Positions 1-9,261 of a stretch of 64,000 bases of DNA are shown one piece after another (the first letter of the stretch is position 1; each line of letters begins with the position of its first letter). The stretch is from Panacagrimonas sp052386745 (GTDB lineage: Bacteria; Pseudomonadota; Gammaproteobacteria; Nevskiales; Nevskiaceae). The stretch is from the NCBI GenBank assembly GCA_052386745.1, contig JBQTJW010000001.1, positions 1 through 64,000 of the forward strand. Reading direction: 5' to 3'. Below the pieces are notes generated by a model. That model saw only the letters and a program-made list of their open reading frames with translations. It was not told the DNA's origin and searched no databases. The position numbers and the translations under genes were made by a program.

Positions 1-1809
1 GGCTGGAACGTCATCAAGGTCATCTGGGGTTCGTACTGGGATCCGCTGCTCGCACGCGATACGAAAGGCCTGCTGCTGAAACGCATGGAGGAATGCGTCG
101 ACGGCGAGTACCAAGCCTTCAAGGCGAACGACGGTGCTTACGTGCGCAAACATTTCTTTGGAAAATATCCGGAGCTCCTGGAAATGGTCGCTCACATGTC
201 AGACGACGATATCTGGCGCCTGAAACGCGGAGGCCACGACCCGCACAAGGTCTACGCTGCATATGCGGCCGCGGTGAATCACAAAGGCCAGCCGACCGCT
301 ATACTGGCGAAGACCGTCAAAGGCTACGGCATGGGCGAGTCCGGCGAGGGCCAGAACATCACGCACCAGCAGAAGAAGATCGGCCTGGAGGCGCTGAAGA
401 AATTCCGCGACCGCTTCCGCATCCCGGTGCCGGATGACCAGCTCGAAAAGCTGCCGTTCTACAAGCCGGCCGACGATTCGCCCGAGATCAAGTACCTGCA
501 GGAACGGCGCGAGGCACTCGGCGGCCACCTGCCGGCCCGCCGCGCCGGCAACGAGCGCCTGGACGTGCCGGCGCTGACCACGTTCCAGCGCCTGCTCGAT
601 TCCAGCGGCGAGCGCGAGATCAGCACCACCATGGCCTTCGTGCAGTTCCTGCAGATCCTGCTGCGCGACAAGGTCTGCGGCCCGCGCGTGGTGCCCATCA
701 TCCCCGACGAGGGCCGCACCTTCGGCATGGAGGCCATGTTCCGCAGCCTGGGCATCTACTCCGTGGTGGGGCAGAAGTACCGGCCGGAAGATTCCGACCA
801 GCTCGCGTTCTACCGCGAGGACGTCAAGGGCCAGATCCTGGAGGAAGGCATCACCGAGGCCGGCGCCATGTCCTCGTGGATTGCCGCGGCCACCAGCTAC
901 GCCAACCACGGCACCGCGCTGATCCCGTTCTACACGTTCTACTCCATGTTCGGCTTCCAGCGTGTGATGGACCTGTGCTGGGCCGCTGGCGACATGCGGT
1001 CGCGCGGCTTCCTGGTGGGCGCCACCGCCGGCCGAACCACCATCAACGGCGAGGGCCTGCAGCACGAGGACGGCCACAGCCTGGTGATGGCCTCGCTCGT
1101 GCCCAACTGCAAGGCCTACGACCCGGCCTTCTCCTACGAGCTGGCGGTGATCGTGCAGCACGGCATGAAGGAGATGCTGGAGCAGCACCTAGACAACTAC
1201 TACTACCTCACCGTCTACAACGAGAACCACGCGCACCCCGCCATGCCCGCCGGCTGCGAGGGCGGCATCGTGCGCGGCATGTACCTGTTCAAGTCCGAGG
1301 ACGCGCCGGCCAAGGCGCACGTTCAGCTGCTGGGCTCGGGCTCGATCTTCCGCGAGGTGCTGGCGGCCAGCGACATCCTGAAAGCGGACTGGGGCGTGAC
1401 CAGCGACGTGTGGAGCCTGCCCAGCGTCAACGAGCTGGCGCGCGACGGCCGCGACTGCGAGCGCTGGAACCTGCTGCACCCGCAGGCCTCGCCCAGGAAA
1501 AGCTACGTGCAGGAATGCCTGGAGGGCATGACCGGCCCGGTGATCGCCAGCACCGACTACGTGCGCGCCTATGCCGAGCAGCTGCGGCCGTACATCGGCG
1601 CGCCGTTCCACGTGCTGGGCACGGACGGCTACGGCCGCTCCGACAACCGGCCGGCGCTGCGCGATTTCTTCGAAGTGGATCGCCGCTGGATCGCGGTCAA
1701 GGCCCTGCGCGCGCTGGCCGACCAGAAATTGGTGCCGCTGGAACGCGTGTCGCAGGCCATCAAGCTCTACGGCCTGCAGCCCGACCGGGCGGCGCCGTGG
1801 ACGGTGTGA
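1..1809 (+). CDS. aceE: Pyruvate dehydrogenase E1 component, homodimeric type (5' end missing)
   Basis: This is the C-terminal 602 residues of the E1 subunit, which decarboxylates pyruvate with thiamine diphosphate and reductively acetylates the lipoyl groups of E2. The reading frame is open from base 1, where it encodes GWNVIKVIWGS, typical of AceE; the family is about 890 residues, so roughly a third is lost to the window edge. Other typical stretches are VDGEYQAFK, FFGKYPEL, the transketolase-like middle domain with PIIPDEGRTFGMEAMF, and GGIVRGMY. The first internal ATG at 85 is not the real start. aceF follows after 40 bases, so the two are co-transcribed. No lpd (E3) gene follows aceF here. 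Confidence 0.96.
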   Translation, partial: GWNVIKVIWGSYWDPLLARDTKGLLLKRMEECVDGEYQAFKANDGAYVRKHFFGKYPELLEMVAHMSDDDIWRLKRGGHDPHKVYAAYAAAVNHKGQPTAILAKTVKGYGMGESGEGQNITHQQKKIGLEALKKFRDRFRIPVPDDQLEKLPFYKPADDSPEIKYLQERREALGGHLPARRAGNERLDVPALTTFQRLLDSSGEREISTTMAFVQFLQILLRDKVCGPRVVPIIPDEGRTFGMEAMFRSLGIYSVVGQKYRPEDSDQLAFYREDVKGQILEEGITEAGAMSSWIAAATSYANHGTALIPFYTFYSMFGFQRVMDLCWAAGDMRSRGFLVGATAGRTTINGEGLQHEDGHSLVMASLVPNCKAYDPAFSYELAVIVQHGMKEMLEQHLDNYYYLTVYNENHAHPAMPAGCEGGIVRGMYLFKSEDAPAKAHVQLLGSGSIFREVLAASDILKADWGVTSDVWSLPSVNELARDGRDCERWNLLHPQASPRKSYVQECLEGMTGPVIASTDYVRAYAEQLRPYIGAPFHVLGTDGYGRSDNRPALRDFFEVDRRWIAVKALRALADQKLVPLERVSQAIKLYGLQPDRAAPWTV

Positions 1810-1849
1810 GACCCCGCCGCAGAAGGCGCATCAGGAATCGGATCAAGAC

Positions 1850-3583
1850 ATGGGCAATCTGATGGAAGTGCAGGTCCCCGATCTGGGCGACTACAAGGGC
1901 GTGCCGGTCATCGAAGTCCTGGTGAAGGACGGCGACACGGTGGAAAAGGACCAGGCGCTCATCGTCCTCGAATCCGACAAGTCCACGCTGGAAGTGCCCT
2001 CGCCCGCGTCTGGCATCGTGCGCGGGCTCAAGGTGAAGGTTGGCGACAAGCTCTCCAAGGGCGACCGCATCTGCCGGCTGGAAGCCGGGGCGGAGGGAGG
2101 CGCCGAGGCGCCGAAAACTTCCGCCTCGCCGAAAGCGCCGCAGGAAGCGCCGCCCGAAAAAAAATCCGCGGAGCCCGACCGTTCCGCTCCCACGCTTCCC
2201 GATCCGGCACCATCAAACCAGGCCTCCCGCCTCCCGCCTCCCGCCTCGCGCCTCGCGGTCACCGTCCCCGACATCGGCGACTTCAAGGGCGTGCCGATCA
2301 TCGAGCTGCTGGTGGCCGAGGGCGACGCCGTCGCCAAGGACCAGGCGCTGCTGGTGCTGGAGTCGGACAAGTCCACGCTCGAAGTGCCCTCGCCGGGCGA
2401 GGGCGTGGTGCGCGGCCTGAAGGTGAAAGTGGGCGACAAGGTGTCCAAGGGCGACGCCTTGCTGGAGCTGGAAAGCGGCGCTGCCGCCGCGCCAGATGCC
2501 AAGCCGGCCGCGCAGGACGGAAAGCCGGCGCCCAAGCCCAAGGCCGACGCGGCACCCGCATCCGCCACGACCAAGCCCCCGGCGGGCGAGGCCGGGGTAG
2601 CCGACTCCAAGACCAACCCCGAGACCAACCCAGCGCCCGAGTCCGCGCCTGAGGAAGCCCCGGCCACGGCACAAGGCGCCAACTCGCATGCCGGCCCGGC
2701 CACGCGCAAGTTCGCGCGCGAACTGGGCGTGGACCTGGGCAAGCTCACGGGCAGCGGGCCCAAGGGCCGCATCGTGATCGAGGACGTGCAGGCCTTCGTC
2801 AAGCAGCAGCTGCGCACGCCGGCCGCGGGCCCGGCGGCTGCGGCGAGTTCCGGCGCCGGCATTCCGCCGATCCCCGCACAGGATTTTTCGCTCTACGGCG
2901 AAATCGACACACAGCCGCTGGCGCGCATCCGAAAGCTGTCGGCGGCGCACCTGCACCGCGCCTGGCTGAACATTCCGCACGTCACGCAGAACGACGAGGC
3001 CGACATCACCGAGTTGGAGTCCTTCCGCAAGTCCGCGAGCGAGGACGGCGGCGTCAAGCTCACTCTGCTGCCGTTCGTGATGAAGGCCTGCGCCGCGGCC
3101 CTGAAGCAGTTTCCAGACTTCAACAGCTCGCTGTCGCCCGACGGCGCCAGCCTGATCTTCAAGAAGTACTGCCACATCGGCTTTGCCGCGGACACGCCCA
3201 ACGGCCTGATCGTGCCGGTGGTGCGCGATGTCTGGGGCAAGGGCATTGCGGCGCTGGCGCAGGAGACGGCCGAGTTGGCCAGGAAGGCGCGCGAAGGCAA
3301 GCTCAAGCCCGACGAGATCAAGGGCGGATGCTTTTCCATCTCCAGCCTCGGCGGAATTGGCGGCAGCCACTTCACGCCCATCGTCAACGCGCCGGAAGTG
3401 GGCATCCTGGGCGTGTCGCGCGGGGTCATGAAGCCGGTGTGGGATGGCAAGGCGTTCGAGCCGCGGCTGATGCTGCCGCTGTCGCTCTCGTACGACCACC
3501 GCGTGATCGACGGCGCCTACGCCGCGCGCTTCATCGTGGCGCTGGTGAAGCTGCTGGGGGATATCCGCCGCCTGAGCCTGTAA
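1850..3583 (+). CDS. aceF: Pyruvate dehydrogenase E2, dihydrolipoamide acetyltransferase
   Basis: E2 core of the pyruvate dehydrogenase complex, 577 residues, which transfers the acetyl group from its lipoyl arm to CoA. Two biotinyl/lipoyl domains are visible, each with the ESDKSTLEVPSP motif; the lipoylated lysines are near residues 44 and 174. Ala/Pro/Lys-rich linkers follow each. A peripheral-subunit-binding domain (ATRKFARELGVDL) lies around 284-320. The catalytic domain fills about 345-577 and ends with the active-site motif DHRVIDG (His about 550, Asp about 554). ATG at 1850 was chosen because it gives a lipoyl domain beginning within a few residues; ATG at 1862 is an alternative. E. 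coli AceF has three lipoyl domains, while two is common elsewhere. Confidence 0.97.
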   Translation: MGNLMEVQVPDLGDYKGVPVIEVLVKDGDTVEKDQALIVLESDKSTLEVPSPASGIVRGLKVKVGDKLSKGDRICRLEAGAEGGAEAPKTSASPKAPQEAPPEKKSAEPDRSAPTLPDPAPSNQASRLPPPASRLAVTVPDIGDFKGVPIIELLVAEGDAVAKDQALLVLESDKSTLEVPSPGEGVVRGLKVKVGDKVSKGDALLELESGAAAAPDAKPAAQDGKPAPKPKADAAPASATTKPPAGEAGVADSKTNPETNPAPESAPEEAPATAQGANSHAGPATRKFARELGVDLGKLTGSGPKGRIVIEDVQAFVKQQLRTPAAGPAAAASSGAGIPPIPAQDFSLYGEIDTQPLARIRKLSAAHLHRAWLNIPHVTQNDEADITELESFRKSASEDGGVKLTLLPFVMKACAAALKQFPDFNSSLSPDGASLIFKKYCHIGFAADTPNGLIVPVVRDVWGKGIAALAQETAELARKAREGKLKPDEIKGGCFSISSLGGIGGSHFTPIVNAPEVGILGVSRGVMKPVWDGKAFEPRLMLPLSLSYDHRVIDGAYAARFIVALVKLLGDIRRLSL

Positions 3584-3747
3584 GGCCTACGCCGCGGGCG
3601 CGTCGCTTGCACGGCCGTGACAGCGGCATCGGTCATGCCTAGCATGCCGCGCCCTTTCCAGACTTCTCGCCCCCCGGAAATGCTTCCGCCCGACGCCACC
3701 ACATCCCGCCGCTCAAGCTTGCACGCGCGGACGGCGCAAGGTTCCGC

Positions 3748-4209
3748 ATGAGGCTTTCACCGGACACCATCCAGCTCAAGACCGTGGGCTGGCGGGAGTG
3801 GGTGGCGCTGCCGGACATGGGCATCACGCACATCAAGGCCAAGGTCGATACCGGTGCGCGGACATCGGCGCTGCATGCGTTTGCGATTGATCGCCTGTCG
3901 ATCGACCGCGTGCGCTTCGGCGTGCATCCCATGCAGCACAGCGACATCGAGATCTGGTACGAGACCGAAGTGGTGGACGAGCGCTGGGTCACCGACTCCG
4001 GCGGGCACCAGGAATTCCGGCCGGTGATCCTGAGCACGCTGGGTCTTGGCGCGGACCGCTGGCCGATCGAGATCACGCTGACGGCGCGCGACAACCTGCT
4101 GTTCCGCCTGCTGCTTGGACGCACGGCGCTGGTGGGCCGCTACCGTGTCGACCCGGGCAACAGTTACCTGCAGGGGCAGCGCGAGCGCATCCGGAAAATG
4201 ACGCGATGA
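3748..4209 (+). CDS. RimB-like protease (ATP-dependent zinc protease family, retropepsin-like fold)
   Basis: 153 residues of the family long called 'putative ATP-dependent zinc protease' (Pfam Zn_protease), now seen as retropepsin-like. The signature is KAKVDTGARTSALHA around residues 30-45, in which DTGA would carry the catalytic aspartate; the C-terminus has LLGRTAL. Its stop overlaps the rimK start by four bases (ATGA), so translation is coupled. In Pseudomonas, rimB lies beside rimK and its product acts against RimK-added glutamates on ribosomal protein S6; the same role is inferred here. No separate rimA-like gene is seen upstream. The symbol is withheld because the functional equivalence is not proven. 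Confidence 0.85.
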   Translation: MRLSPDTIQLKTVGWREWVALPDMGITHIKAKVDTGARTSALHAFAIDRLSIDRVRFGVHPMQHSDIEIWYETEVVDERWVTDSGGHQEFRPVILSTLGLGADRWPIEITLTARDNLLFRLLLGRTALVGRYRVDPGNSYLQGQRERIRKMTR

Positions 4210-5111
4210 AGATCGCGATCCTGTCGCGCAACCGGCGCCTGTATTCGACCCGGCGCCTGGTGGAGGCCGCCACCGCGCGCGGCCACGAGGTGCGGGTGAT
4301 CGACGTGCTGCGCTGCTACATGAACATCGCGCCCAACCATCCCGAGATCCACTACCGCGGCCACAAGCTGGAAGGCTTCGACGCGGTGATTCCGCGCATC
4401 GGCGCCAGCGTGACCTTTTACGGCACGGCAGTGGTGCGCCAGTTCGAGATGCAGGGCGTGTATTCGCTCAACGAATCGGTGGCGATCACCCGCTCGCGCG
4501 ACAAGCTGCGCGCGCATCAGTTACTGGCGCGGCGCGGCATCGGCATGCCGGTGACGGGGTTCGCGCACGCGCCGGACGACACTCAAGACCTCATCAGCCT
4601 GGTGGGCGGCGCGCCCTGCGTGGTCAAGCTCACGCAAGGCACGCAGGGCCGCGGCATCGTGCTGTGCGAGACCGACAAGGCGGCGGAATCGGTGATCGAC
4701 GCGTTCCGCGATCTCGATGCCTACTTCCTGGTGCAGGAGTTCGTGGAGGAAGCGCAGGGCGCGGACATCCGCTGCTTCGTCATCGGCGGCCGCGTGGTGG
4801 CGTCCATGATGCGCCAGGCCAAGCCGGGCGAATTCCGCTCCAACCTGCACCGCGGCGGCAGCGCCATGAAGGTGAAGATCACGCCGGAGGAACGTTCCAC
4901 CGCCGTGCGCGCGGCCAAGCTCATGGGTCTGAACGTGGCGGGCGTGGACATCCTGCGCTCGCGGCGCGGGCCGGTGGTGATGGAGGTGAATTCGTCGCCC
5001 GGGCTCGAAGGCATCGAGACCACCAGCGGCGTGGATATTGCTGCACGCATCCTCGAGTTCGTGGAAAAGAACGCGCGGCCTGGCCGCACCAAGACCAAGG
5101 GCACGGGATAG
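4206..5111 (+). CDS. rimK: Ribosomal protein S6 L-glutamate ligase RimK
   Basis: ATP-grasp enzyme of 301 residues that adds glutamate residues to the C-terminus of ribosomal protein S6. It opens with MKIAILSRN, the pre-ATP-grasp domain. ATP-grasp motifs include VVKLTQGTQGRGI (about 139-151), VQEFVEEAQGADIRCFV (about 177-193) and the metal-binding VVMEVNSSPGLEGIE near the C-terminus. Length and motifs match E. coli RimK (300 residues). It overlaps the RimB-like gene by four bases and is followed 42 bases later by an aspartoacylase-type gene, probably in one operon. A related alpha-L-glutamate ligase with another substrate cannot be excluded, but the RimB-like neighbour supports RimK. Confidence 0.92.
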   Translation: MKIAILSRNRRLYSTRRLVEAATARGHEVRVIDVLRCYMNIAPNHPEIHYRGHKLEGFDAVIPRIGASVTFYGTAVVRQFEMQGVYSLNESVAITRSRDKLRAHQLLARRGIGMPVTGFAHAPDDTQDLISLVGGAPCVVKLTQGTQGRGIVLCETDKAAESVIDAFRDLDAYFLVQEFVEEAQGADIRCFVIGGRVVASMMRQAKPGEFRSNLHRGGSAMKVKITPEERSTAVRAAKLMGLNVAGVDILRSRRGPVVMEVNSSPGLEGIETTSGVDIAARILEFVEKNARPGRTKTKGTG

Positions 5112-5153
5112 GAGCCGGAACTTGCAAGCGCAGATGCACGGCCGGGAAGCGAG

Positions 5154-6188
5154 GTGATTGCATTCCGCATCGGCGGCACGCTGATCGCGCCGGGCGAGCG
5201 GCGCACGGTCAACCTGCCGGTGGCCAAGCTCTACACCGCGGCGCCGGTGGACCTGCCGGTGATCGCCCAGCGCGGCACCGATCCCGGCCCCACCATGTTC
5301 CTCAGCGCAGCGCTGCATGGCGACGAGATCATCGGCGTGGAAATCATCCGCCGCGTGCTCAAGCTGCCGCAGCTCGCGGAACTGCGCGGCACCCTGCTGG
5401 CGGTGCCCATCGTCAACACGCTGGCGTTCATTCACCAGTCGCGCTACCTGCCGGATCGGCGCGATCTCAACCGCAGCTTTCCGGGCAGCGAGAGCGGCTC
5501 GCTGGCCGCGCGCCTGGCCTGGCGCTTCATCCAGGAAGTGGTGGGGCGCTGCGACTTCGGCATTGACCTGCACACGGGCGCGGTGCACCGGCCCAACCTG
5601 CCGCAGATCCGCACCGACCTGCGCAACGAAACCAACCAGCGACTGGCGCGGGCCTTCGGCGCGCCGCTGTTCCTGGACTCGCGGCCCACCGCCGGCACGC
5701 TGCGCGAATACACCACGCGCAAGAACATCCCCGTGATCCTCTACGAGTCCGGCGAGGCGCTGCGCTTCGACGAGACCGCCATCCGCATGGGCGTGCAGGG
5801 CGTGCAGAACGTGATGTGGGAAATGGGCATGCTGCCGCGCCCGGAGTTCTCGCCGCTGCGCATGCCCGAGACCGTGCTGGCGCATTCCAGCCGCTGGGTG
5901 CGCGCGCCGGCCAGCGGCATCCTGCGCACCGGCGTGGCGCTGGGCGACCACGTGCGCAAGGGCCAGGTGCTGGGGATCGTCGGCGACCCCTTCGGCGAGA
6001 GCGAGACCCAGGTCATCGCCAACGCCGAGAGCGTGGTGATCGGCCGGCTCAACCTGCCGCTGGTGCACGAGGGCGATGCGCTGTTCCACATCGGCACCTT
6101 CGATGCGCCCGCCGAAGCCGCGCAGGCAGTGAACCAGATGGAAGCCGAAATGCAGACCTGGAGCGGGGAGGAACCGCGCATCGTGTGA
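5154..6188 (+). CDS. Succinylglutamate desuccinylase/aspartoacylase family zinc carboxypeptidase
   Basis: 344 residues of the AstE/AspA family, zinc enzymes of the M14 carboxypeptidase fold that cleave N-acyl or amide bonds of amino acids. The first zinc ligands are in ALHGDEIIGVE (about residue 55) and the third in GIDLHTGAVHRPNLPQIR (about 142). The N-terminal stretch and the C-terminal beta-rich domain (about 245-320, GILRTGVALGDHVRKGQ) match the long bacterial 'deacylase' branch. The start is GTG at 5154, the first start in frame. It follows rimK by 42 bases. Association of this branch with rimK genes is common, which suggests a role in glutamate or peptide-tail turnover, but the substrate is unknown. 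Confidence 0.85.
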   Translation: MIAFRIGGTLIAPGERRTVNLPVAKLYTAAPVDLPVIAQRGTDPGPTMFLSAALHGDEIIGVEIIRRVLKLPQLAELRGTLLAVPIVNTLAFIHQSRYLPDRRDLNRSFPGSESGSLAARLAWRFIQEVVGRCDFGIDLHTGAVHRPNLPQIRTDLRNETNQRLARAFGAPLFLDSRPTAGTLREYTTRKNIPVILYESGEALRFDETAIRMGVQGVQNVMWEMGMLPRPEFSPLRMPETVLAHSSRWVRAPASGILRTGVALGDHVRKGQVLGIVGDPFGESETQVIANAESVVIGRLNLPLVHEGDALFHIGTFDAPAEAAQAVNQMEAEMQTWSGEEPRIV

Positions 6189-6267
6189 ATGCGCGGAGCG
6201 GTGGGCGACCGCCGCGCACAGCCCCGGGAAATAATTTCCGGCGCGCGGTAACAGGCGCGCCGTTCAC

Positions 6268-6298
6268 TTGCCCCATCCCGCAAGTTCTTCGTTACAAT
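6268..6298 (+). promoter_or_regulatory. Possible sigma-70 promoter of the nuo operon
   Basis: TACAAT at 6293-6298 is a good -10 box, with TTGCCC at 6268-6273 as a weak -35 at 19 bp spacing. It lies about 84 bases before the nuoA start, in the only gap wide enough to hold a promoter for the operon. No known regulator site was recognised. Confidence 0.4.
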
Positions 6299-6381
6299 CG
6301 CGGCACAAGGGCTGGCCGACTGTGTGGGAGCGGCATGGCCCAATCCGAATAACGGAACGGACGATGACGGGAGAAGCACCC

Positions 6382-6786
6382 ATGGCAGCGGACTCGTGGG
6401 CGATCGTGGCCTACATGACGCTCGTGTTTGTGATCATCGCCATCATGCTGCTGGCCTCGTGGCTGCTGGGTGGCGCGGCCTGGGGCCGGGCCAAGAACGA
6501 GCCCTTCGAATCGGGCGTGGTCGGCGCTGGTTCCACCAATCTTCGGCTGTCGGCCAAGTTCTACCTTGTCGCCATGTTCTTCGTGATCTTCGACGTGGAG
6601 GCCGTGTTCCTGTTCGCCTGGTCGATCTGCGTGCGCGAGTCGGGCTGGCCCGGCCTGATCGAAGCCTGCATCTTCATCGTGGTTCTTGTTGCCAGTCTGG
6701 TCTATCTGTGGAAGATCGGCGCCCTGGAATGGGCTCCGGACGGGCGCCGCCGGCGCGCCGAGCTACAGAAAGCCTCCCAAACCTGA
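6382..6786 (+). CDS. nuoA: NADH-quinone oxidoreductase subunit A
   Basis: Small membrane subunit of complex I, 134 residues with three predicted membrane helices (about 8-30, 60-85 and 95-117). Family motifs are the stretch ending in NEPFESGV and the FVIFDVEAVFLF loop, which carries conserved acidic residues. ATG at 6382 was preferred because GGGAGA stands seven bases upstream; ATG at 6364 would add six residues but has no clear ribosome-binding site. First gene of a 13-gene operon in the order A, B, CD, E to N with no inserted genes. Confidence 0.94.
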   Translation: MAADSWAIVAYMTLVFVIIAIMLLASWLLGGAAWGRAKNEPFESGVVGAGSTNLRLSAKFYLVAMFFVIFDVEAVFLFAWSICVRESGWPGLIEACIFIVVLVASLVYLWKIGALEWAPDGRRRRAELQKASQT

Positions 6787-6814
6787 TCCGCACGCGGCCC
6801 GCCCAACGCAAGCC

Positions 6815-7483
6815 ATGGAATACACCCTCACCCGCATCGACAAGGAACGGCAGCAGTACCCGATGCAGACGCGCACCGTCGGGCCGGACCCGATGGAAAC
6901 GCAGGTGCACAAGAACGTGTTCCTGGGCACGCTGCAATCGATGCTGCACGGCGCCGTGAACTGGGGCCGCAAGAATTCGATCTGGCCGTACAACTTCGGC
7001 CTATCCTGCTGCTACGTGGAGATGGCCACGGCGTTCACGCCGACGCACGATCTCGCACGTTTCGGCGCCGAGGTCATCCGCGCCTCGCCGCGCCAGGCTG
7101 ACCTGATGGTGGTGGCCGGCACCTGCTTCATCAAGATGGCGCCGGTGGTGCAGCGCCTGTACGAGCAGATGCTGGAGCCGCGCTGGGTGATCAGCATGGG
7201 GGCCTGCGCCAATTCGGGCGGCATGTACGACATCTACTCGGTGGTGCAGGGTGTGGACAAGTTCCTGCCGGTGGACGTGTACATCCCCGGCTGTCCGCCG
7301 CGTCCCGAGGCCTTCCTGCAGGCCCTGACCCTGCTGCAGGACTCCATCGGCAAGGAGCGCCGCCCGCTGTCGTGGGTGGTGGGCGAGCAGGGCATCTACC
7401 GTCCCAACATGCCGGCGCAGCGTGACCTCAAGGCGGCCGAGCGCAAGGCGCAGACCGTGCTGCGCACGCCGGACTCGATCTAG
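6815..7483 (+). CDS. nuoB: NADH-quinone oxidoreductase subunit B
   Basis: 222 residues; peripheral-arm subunit that carries cluster N2, the last iron-sulfur centre before quinone. Cluster ligands are visible as the tandem cysteines in GLSCCYVEM, the Cys of AGTCFIKMAP and the Cys of IPGCPPRPEAF. The N-terminus MEYTLTRID resembles that of Pseudomonas NuoB, which supports the ATG at 6815; ATG at 6863 would cut it off. Followed two bases later by nuoCD. Confidence 0.96.
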   Translation: MEYTLTRIDKERQQYPMQTRTVGPDPMETQVHKNVFLGTLQSMLHGAVNWGRKNSIWPYNFGLSCCYVEMATAFTPTHDLARFGAEVIRASPRQADLMVVAGTCFIKMAPVVQRLYEQMLEPRWVISMGACANSGGMYDIYSVVQGVDKFLPVDVYIPGCPPRPEAFLQALTLLQDSIGKERRPLSWVVGEQGIYRPNMPAQRDLKAAERKAQTVLRTPDSI

Positions 7484-7485
7484 TC

Positions 7486-9258
7486 ATGGCCGACGATCTC
7501 GCCCCTGCCTCCGGCCTGCAGCACGACGTCGTGCGCGAGCTGTTCCGCCGCTTCGGCGAGCGCGCGTTCGTGTTCCAGTACACGGTCGACCAGCTGCCCA
7601 CGCTGTGGGTGGAGGCGGGCCAGATCATCGAGGTGCTGAAGTTCCTCAAGACCGGGATCGAGCGGCCGTACCGGATGCTGTTCGACCTCACCGCCATCGA
7701 CGAGCGCGTGCGCAAGCACCGCGACGGCCAGCCGGCGAGCGACTTCACCGTCGTTTACCACCTGCTGTCGATCGACCGCAACACCGACGTCCGCCTGAAG
7801 GTTGCGCTGCTCGGCGACAAGCCCGAGATGCCGTCCGCCGTGTCGGTCTTTGCCAACGCCAACTGGTACGAGCGCGAGGCCTGGGACCTGTTCGGCGTGG
7901 TGTTCACCGGGCACCCCAACCTGCGGCGCATCCTGCTGCCGCCGCGCTGGGAAGGCCACCCGGGACGCAAGGATTACCCGGCGCGGGCCACCGAGTTCGA
8001 CCCCTTCATGCTGGACCAGATGCGCCAGGACCTGGACCAGGAGGCGCTGCTGTTCAAGCCCGAAGAATGGGGCATGAAGCGCTCCACCGACGAAGCGGAC
8101 TTCATGTTCCTCAACTTCGGCCCCAACCATCCGAGCGCGCACGGGGCCTTCCGCATCGTGCTGCAGCTGGACGGCGAGGAGATCGTGGACTGCGTGCCGG
8201 ACATCGGCTACCACCATCGCGGCGCGGAGAAGATGGCGGAGCGCCAGTCCTGGCACACCTTCATCCCCTACACCGACCGCATCGACTACCTCGGCGGGGT
8301 GATGAACAACCTGCCGTATGTGATCAACGTGGAAAAGCTCGCCGGCATCAAGGTGCCGGACCGCGTGCAGACCATCCGCGTGATGATGGCCGAGTTCTTC
8401 CGCATCACCTCGCACCTGCTGTTCTACGGCACCTACTGCCAGGACGTCGGCGCCATGACGCCGGTGTTCTTCATGTTCGTGGACCGCGCCAAGGCCTACG
8501 ACATCATCGAGGGCATCACCGGCTTCCGCATGCACCCGGCGTGGTTCCGCATCGGCGGCGTCGCGCACGACCTGCCGAAGGGCTGGGAGAAGAAGGTGCG
8601 CGAGTTCATCGACTGGCTGCGGCCGCGCATGGACGAGTACGAGAAAGCCGCGCTGCGCAATTCGATCCTCATCTCGCGCTCCAAGGGCGTTGCGGCGTAC
8701 GACGCCGCGTCCGCGCAGGAATGGGGCGTGACCGGGCCGGGCCTGCGCGCGGCCGGCTGCAATTTCGACTGGCGCAAGGCGCGTCCGTATTCCGGCTACG
8801 AGAACTTCGAGTTCGAAGTGCCGCTGTCGGACGTGAGCGACGTCTACAACCGCGCGGTGCTGCGCGCCGAGGAAATCCGCCAGTCGCTGCGCATCATCGA
8901 GCAGTGCCTCAACAACATGCCGGCGGGCCCGTTCAAGGCGGACCACCCGCTCACCTGCCCGCCGCCCAAGGAGCGCACGCTGCACGACATCGAAACCCTC
9001 ATCACGCACTTCCTGGGCGTGAGCTGGGGGCCGGTGATTCCGCCGGGCGAATCGACCACGGTGATCGAGGCGACCAAGGGCCTGAACAGTTATTACAGCG
9101 TGGCCGACGGCAGCACCATGAGCTACCGCACGCGCATCCGCACCCCGAGCTTCGCGCACCTGCAACAGATCCCGGCGGCGATCAACGGCCAGATGATTCC
9201 CGACCTGATTGCATACATCGCGTCCATCGATTTCGTCATGGCCGACGTGGATCGCTGA
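7486..9258 (+). CDS. nuoCD: NADH-quinone oxidoreductase fused subunits C and D
   Basis: 590-residue fusion of the NuoC (30 kDa) and NuoD (49 kDa) subunits that form the quinone end of the peripheral arm. NuoC occupies about 1-190 (YEREAWDLFGVVFTGHPNLRRILL near its end). NuoD runs from about 205, beginning FLNFGPNHPSAHG, which holds quinone-site residues, and ends in the family-typical IASIDFVMADVDR. The fusion is the arrangement of E. coli and Pseudomonas; many other bacteria, including typical Xanthomonas, encode C and D separately. ATG at 7486 lies two bases after the nuoB stop. Confidence 0.96.
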   Translation: MADDLAPASGLQHDVVRELFRRFGERAFVFQYTVDQLPTLWVEAGQIIEVLKFLKTGIERPYRMLFDLTAIDERVRKHRDGQPASDFTVVYHLLSIDRNTDVRLKVALLGDKPEMPSAVSVFANANWYEREAWDLFGVVFTGHPNLRRILLPPRWEGHPGRKDYPARATEFDPFMLDQMRQDLDQEALLFKPEEWGMKRSTDEADFMFLNFGPNHPSAHGAFRIVLQLDGEEIVDCVPDIGYHHRGAEKMAERQSWHTFIPYTDRIDYLGGVMNNLPYVINVEKLAGIKVPDRVQTIRVMMAEFFRITSHLLFYGTYCQDVGAMTPVFFMFVDRAKAYDIIEGITGFRMHPAWFRIGGVAHDLPKGWEKKVREFIDWLRPRMDEYEKAALRNSILISRSKGVAAYDAASAQEWGVTGPGLRAAGCNFDWRKARPYSGYENFEFEVPLSDVSDVYNRAVLRAEEIRQSLRIIEQCLNNMPAGPFKADHPLTCPPPKERTLHDIETLITHFLGVSWGPVIPPGESTTVIEATKGLNSYYSVADGSTMSYRTRIRTPSFAHLQQIPAAINGQMIPDLIAYIASIDFVMADVDR

Positions 9259-9261
9259 CCC

